A DNA stretch of 64,000 nucleotides from Watersipora subatra. Its lineage: Eukaryota; Bryozoa; Gymnolaemata; Cheilostomatida; Watersiporidae. The stretch lies in the NCBI RefSeq assembly GCF_963576615.1, contig NC_088714.1, positions 32,892,643-32,956,642 on the forward strand. The letters run 5' to 3'. The translations under genes and the position numbers were made by a program. The notes beneath the pieces are model-generated. The model worked only from the letters and a program-made list of their open reading frames with translations. It searched no databases and had not been told where the DNA came from. Positions 59,291-64,000 of this stretch are shown here, in pieces (positions within the stretch are counted from its first letter, which is position 1; every line of letters starts with the position of its first letter).

Positions 59291-60010
59291 ATCGGGATAC
59301 ACCAGACTGGCGTTGAAAGAGTTTGTGTTGAATCAAGAATAAAATATCAAGAAATTCTTCCAGTAGAAGTTGCATTTCCATGTTCTCCTTAATTAAACCA
59401 GAAACAATAGAGCCTTCCTAGAGCAGAGTTACGCTGATGATGTACATGTATATTTTGTTTGTAAATCGTATAAGCTAGTACAGATGTAAATAAGAAAGAT
59501 TAGGGCTGATGCCTATTTGATTTGTGCATCATAGTTATTGCAGTGACTGATAGCATGCAATCTTTTGCCATAGTTTATTATACCATCCGGTGCACAAGCT
59601 AGTATGGTGAGTCGCTAATACTGGACACAAGTTGTTTTGAGGATATTAATTTTGACAAAATGTAGATTAAATCTTTAATATTTGTGGCTGTCAGTTGCTG
59701 TGTTCAATGCTACCATTTGATTTCTTCTTACAGTAGCTTAATGATGTTCTGCAGTGTGGCAGAAATGTTTTCTATTCTATTAAAAAAATTGAGTAAGATT
59801 TCAGTAGTAATTTGAGCAACAATTAGATGAATATGGCAATGATCCACAACCAATCAGATTTTTATATTCACATAGAAAATGGCTACTTTGCTGTAAACAA
59901 CTTGTCATAATTATAGGTAATGACTCGCTCTGGTAGGTGCTACTCCGCACCCCAACTTTTATAATTGCTAATGGTGAATCCTTATTAATGAAATGTAGAA
60001 ACATCAGGTT

Positions 60011-60065
60011 ATTGAAAGAGGAACTCTTTCAATATTCAATATATTGAAAGAGGAACTCTTTCAAA
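60011..60065. repeat. Two tandem copies of a small hairpin
   Basis: attgaaagaggaactctttc appears twice, 32 bp apart. Each copy is an inverted repeat (ttgaaagag, gaa, ctctttcaa). It lies between the convergent ATG14 and DCC-like genes. Confidence 0.9.
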
Positions 60066-61066
60066 ACATTTGTCACATTAAGGTATGTGAAATGTTTGCC
60101 CAAGCACCTGGTAGTATTCACAAGTGTGAATTGTGTTACTAGTCCATCCTAATAGGCTTTCGGTGATGAAACTTACAGTATGGTTTAAAATTTCAATTTG
60201 GGACTTTAGGTAAATGAATTTGTAATTGGTTAGTAACTATCATAGCAACAGCATTAACCTTGTTACATATAGGCATGTATTCCTCCCTTTTAGTTAATAG
60301 CGCGTGGTATTTACAGATCTATTCTTGCAATTACTAAAAAAATCACCTCGTCTCGCTAACAAAGACAACAAAGAATGCATCTCTATAATACGAATATGAA
60401 TGTGGTCCTTCACCTATTTACATGTGTTACCTATAAACTGTAATACATGTAAATAGTTTACCAAATTCATTAACAGACTTGTGTTACCTGCACATACTTA
60501 CCCACCGCTACATAAAATAGATTTGATGTATTTTCCATGTAGTCATTGTGGTAATTTGCAGGGGGTAATTGCCTTGATGAATTGTTGGAAAACAGGCAAA
60601 GGGGAACAAGACTAATTGGATAAATGCGAATGAAACATTTCATTTATAACACGTTCTGTATTTATATTTTACAGTAAACAAGTATCAACATCAGAATAAA
60701 ATGATAATACAATATAAAACGTCTAAAACGGGTAACAAAAATGCAAATGCCTGACTGATTGTTATGTAGGTGCACTCGCCACATGTCACATGGCTAGTAA
60801 AAAAGAACAGAGAATAGTTGCGACTAGCAACACGGGTCACACTGTCATCATGTAATTACAAAGAATACAAAACTGACAGATATTTACAAGAATTTATTAA
60901 GATACAGAAAAAATACCAGCAGTTTGGACCCGATCAATAAGCAAAAATTGTAGAGGTATTTTACAATTGCTACAGAATACAAAACCTTGTATGTGCAAAC
61001 AAGTAGAATGACTTGAGCCACGAGAGGGCAATGTAAGTGTGAGTCGCATGCAGTGCGAGAGATCAA

Positions 61067-63873
61067 CTACGTTACGCATGAGCTCAAGTCTTGCATGATG
61101 TTATCAAAGTTGGCCATATCAGTGTTCAACTGCTCGGTGCTTCCTGATTTCTAAAGAATAAAACATGTCTACTGTACGACTCCTGCAGCATGCTATAGTT
61201 GGAGGTCATGGCCTTTCCAATTGTCGACTTGCAAATTAAACAATTTAAAAGGCGATGATGATCTCCAACTTGAATGAAAGGCAATTTTAAAACTAAACTA
61301 CAGCATTGAGCATTATAGTACAGAACCTAGGTAAAAGAATTTTATTCAGTCAATTGCGACTATCCCCTGTCATCCCACCTACTGGCTACTAACAAAATAC
61401 TATTCCTAACACAAAATAATTAACACTGGCTAATGCAAAGGAAAACACGCTCACATATATTGATGAGTAATACTTAACTTTTACAATAAGTATATTTCAA
61501 TGTCTTTCTCACAGTAACTCACTCCCTAATTAGTGGTTGGGCAGTCGGCACTCTTCATAAAAGTGATAATATGAGAGAAGCCTTGGATTCATTTGCCAAA
61601 CCAAGCTGACATAAATTGATATTTATGCAGCAAACATCTGCATTCACCGGATATTCATCAGCGTTGTTTATTAAAGAGACTCAAGCAGCTCTAATGTATT
61701 TGTCAACAATGATCGCTGATACACACTGTATCCAAGTATTTTGGCAGTAATCAGACACTACATCGGTTCGTCTGTAATAACATTGTTCACATTATCGCAA
61801 ACCCATCCTCGTTTACATCAGCAAATAGTACACGGCACAGTATTCTCATTACACAATGCGGTTGCTGAAACAACAAAATACTAGTCTCGCAGTAACTGTT
61901 ATGAAGGGTCATGTATATTAAGCAATCTGCGACAACCAACCACACTTGCCAAAGTGGTGTACATTGCAAACTGTCGTGGATGCACTGTGAAATATTTATT
62001 AGAAAGGTTTGACAGCTGCTCTATTTCCCTACATAATGCGTTTCCTCAGCGATGTCATCAGTTTCTGATCTAAATAGTGCATAAATAATTGCCGAGAGGA
62101 CAACTCCGATTAAGTGTGTATCAGCCTTTATGGAACTAAAAACTTTTCAAAACACGAAATAACTCGATCCTGTGCACAACAGTTACGAGTCTAATACAAA
62201 CTTCCCCACAAATCAAGGGCGTTAGTGAGTGGGTCAAACTTACCAAGTCACCAACACGATATTATTAGTGTAAACACACCTTCACTCCCTTATCACACCT
62301 ACCAGAGTCATCTTCAATGAGTCCTTTCCCAGGCTGCCATGGTTGAGTTGCCGATTGCCATAAGGAGGTCTTGGAGGCTTCAACATGTCCTCATCAACGC
62401 CGGTTTGGTCAGCAGCATCTTCTGAATCGGGGACAATGGGTTTAAAGATCATCGGTTGAGGTTTTACTGTAATAGGAACAGTTTACTCCAATCCAAAAGT
62501 GAAAAGCTTTGGATGTGAAATGTTGTAGTTACAACTAGTAGGTAAATAGAACGGCGGAGGTTTCTTCAACACAATCATATCTTACCATCTTCATAACACA
62601 ACTAAGATAAATATGTTCCAGGAAGACTGAGGGATATAGGAAACTTTATGATTTTAAAATTACGACAAGTTTTCAGACATTTAAGAGATACTTTGCGTCA
62701 AGCTGCTATATATTATCAGTTTACAGCTAAAATACGTGTAAAAAGACATATGCTCATAAGGTTTTCTAATCGAGTACTTGCCAACAGTTGACAAAAATTA
62801 GAAACTGCAAGCATTAAACTTGTCACTACACACAGCACTACAGTTGCACAATATATAAAAGGTGGCAGGACAAATAAACTTAGAGAATAGTGATAAACAG
62901 AAACGTGATCAAATGTGGTAGACCAAAATTGTCGAACTTTTGGCCAAACCATAATCCTCAGTAAACTTGACAAGTAAACCAGCAAGCTTTTTGTTTTAGC
63001 GGACAAAAAATTTGATCCTTTTGATATTCAGAAAATTTACGTTCCCGCAATAGAATAATAACATTTAATGTAAAATTGAGAAAATTCACAAACAAAGCCT
63101 GACAGCTCAGCAGGCGATAGACAATACGATAATACAAGCAGCAATTTGATAGCGTTGGGCTGGCCTTTTTTAACAAACAATTTCATCCGAGAACTTCACT
63201 TCATGGAAATTTTTTTAGCTGGTTGAAGTCGCCATATCCAACTAGACTGAGATGTTTTGTTGACTGATCAACCCTAAATTATTAACACATACCAATATGC
63301 TTGGGAATTGTGTGCCCAGTGCCATTAAAATTCTTGAACTTTAGCGGCTGAGGTCTGACTTGCATAGGAGGGGGACGGGGTGGAGGTATCTCCTCCCCGT
63401 CAATCATGTAAGGCGTGTTGTAGTAGGGAGCCGAAGGTACATGATTGTATGGTTCTAGAAAGCATGACACAAATGTTTGTGCAGACAGTGAAATTAAAAT
63501 CTACCGCAAACAGGAAAACCTGATTTTATGTAATTTGTAATAGACATGTACGCAATTTTATGTAATAGACATCCTATTTGGTTGAGGATACGAGGAATAA
63601 GCCATCGAAAGCTTGAGGAAACTCGACTGGCATACAACGGAGAACAGTGCCAAAATGCCAAACACAAATAAGGCTATGGAGGTGCGAGTGGTAAACATGC
63701 ATGCTACTGCAACCGAAGAAGGCAACTGATAAGAGAACACAAAGAAAACGAAGAAGAAATAAGATCTACACAACAAGCCCATGTACCGGTGTCTTCGGTG
63801 CTGAAAGTACTGCTAACAGGGGTAGCCAGACCCCTCAGCCCTGTCAAGGGGTCTGTGCAGAAGGACGAGGTCT
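61067..63873 (-). CDS. DCC/neogenin/frazzled-like netrin receptor, C-terminal cytoplasmic part
   Basis: The minus-strand exons are 63787-63873 (tentative), 63293-63454, 62303-62466 and 61067-61150 (TAG). All phases join (1, 1, 0). The product starts off-window. It is proline-rich (EEIPPPRPPPMQVRPQP, LKPPRPPYGNRQ) with no folded domain, and ends STEQLNTDMANFDNIMQDLS. That C-terminus resembles the P3 helix of DCC, neogenin and frazzled/UNC-40 (E-M-A-x-L-x-x-L-M-x-x-L type). P3 mediates receptor multimerisation and FAK binding in netrin signalling. The assignment rests mainly on this short helix and the Pro-rich tail; the immunoglobulin, fibronectin and membrane parts lie outside the window. A minus-strand AATAAA at 60893-60898 may end the transcript. 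Confidence 0.6.
61714..62127. mobile_element. TIR element, GGCTGGWTCACACTATATC family, copy 3
   Basis: The left end is cgctgatacacactgtatcc. The right end in reverse complement is ggctgatacacacttaatcg. It is about 414 bp, more diverged than copies 1 and 2, and lies in the last intron of the DCC-like gene. Confidence 0.6.
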
Positions 63874-64000
63874 CTGCAAGAGATACTACACTCTAAATAA
63901 ATACGATAACAAATGCTATGTCAAGGTTTTTGCTCCAGGATGTGGTAGTGACAGCCAGGAAGGCTCTACCTATCAACCTGTTACCATCCTAAGCACCACC
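63617..64000 (+). other. Plus-strand open frame with Cys-rich segment, off the right edge
   Basis: A frame without stops runs from a TGA at 63614-63616 to the window end (128 codons) with no ATG. Its last part includes CQGVCAEGRGLCKRYY and NKCYVKVFAPGCG, with Cys spacing 3, 6, 13 and 7. A possible acceptor (ctgctaacag) lies at about 63819. It overlaps the tentative minus exon 63787-63873, so at most one of the two is likely to be coding. I do not recognise a domain. Confidence 0.3.

Noticed and set aside
63558-63782. Minus-strand frame with a hydrophobic stretch resembling a membrane helix
   Set aside because: It lies in the intron between exons 63293-63454 and 63787-63873 and has no splice sites that would include it in phase.

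Overview
This is AT-rich animal nuclear DNA with long introns, many minisatellites and many short DNA-transposon derivatives. A netrin-receptor-like cytoplasmic tail, a full-length ATG14 and an RBPMS/MEC-8 RNA-binding protein with two RRMs place it in the Metazoa. The repeat style (a CCCGGCGTTGCCCG family, tRNA-derived SINEs, MITEs) suggests an invertebrate, perhaps a lophotrochozoan, but the species cannot be fixed from the sequence. Nothing bacterial, organellar or viral was recognised.

Layout. (1) 2.5-14.4 kb, plus strand: a five- or six-exon gene for a Ser-rich, probably disordered protein of about 370-406 aa that I do not recognise. (2) 14.4-27.0 kb: an intergenic region packed with repeats, including a CCCGGCGTTGCCCG cluster, an 11-copy 33-bp minisatellite, SINE copies and one GC-richer island with short open frames. 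(3) 27.05-44.17 kb, minus strand: a complete ten-exon RBPMS/MEC-8 family gene (390 aa, two RRMs) whose exon phases all join. One of its introns has a GC-AG boundary inside RRM1. (4) 44.54-58.42 kb, plus strand: a complete eight-exon ATG14/Barkor gene (491 aa), head to head with the RBPMS gene across about 380 bp. That gap carries two CACGTG boxes 11 bp apart just before the ATG14 start codon, resembling the CLEAR motif bound by TFEB/HLH-30. (5) 61.07-63.87 kb, minus strand: the last exons of a DCC/neogenin/frazzled-like receptor, ending in a P3-like helix. It is convergent with ATG14 and runs off the right edge.

The genes are ordinary conserved animal genes and do not form an operon-like system. 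The only visible regulatory link is the shared RBPMS/ATG14 intergenic region. The introns hold most of the novelty. There are at least six families of non-autonomous elements with matching terminal inverted repeats (hAT-like, mariner-like, piggyBac-like and unclassified), a 40-bp perfect palindrome inside a hAT-like element, and several minisatellites, three of which show higher-order structure or keep reading frames open. I found no convincing new biological system. The best leads are the ATG14 promoter boxes, the GC-AG intron, the unrecognised gene at 2.5-14.4 kb, the shared-TIR family, and the two-strand conflict at the right edge.
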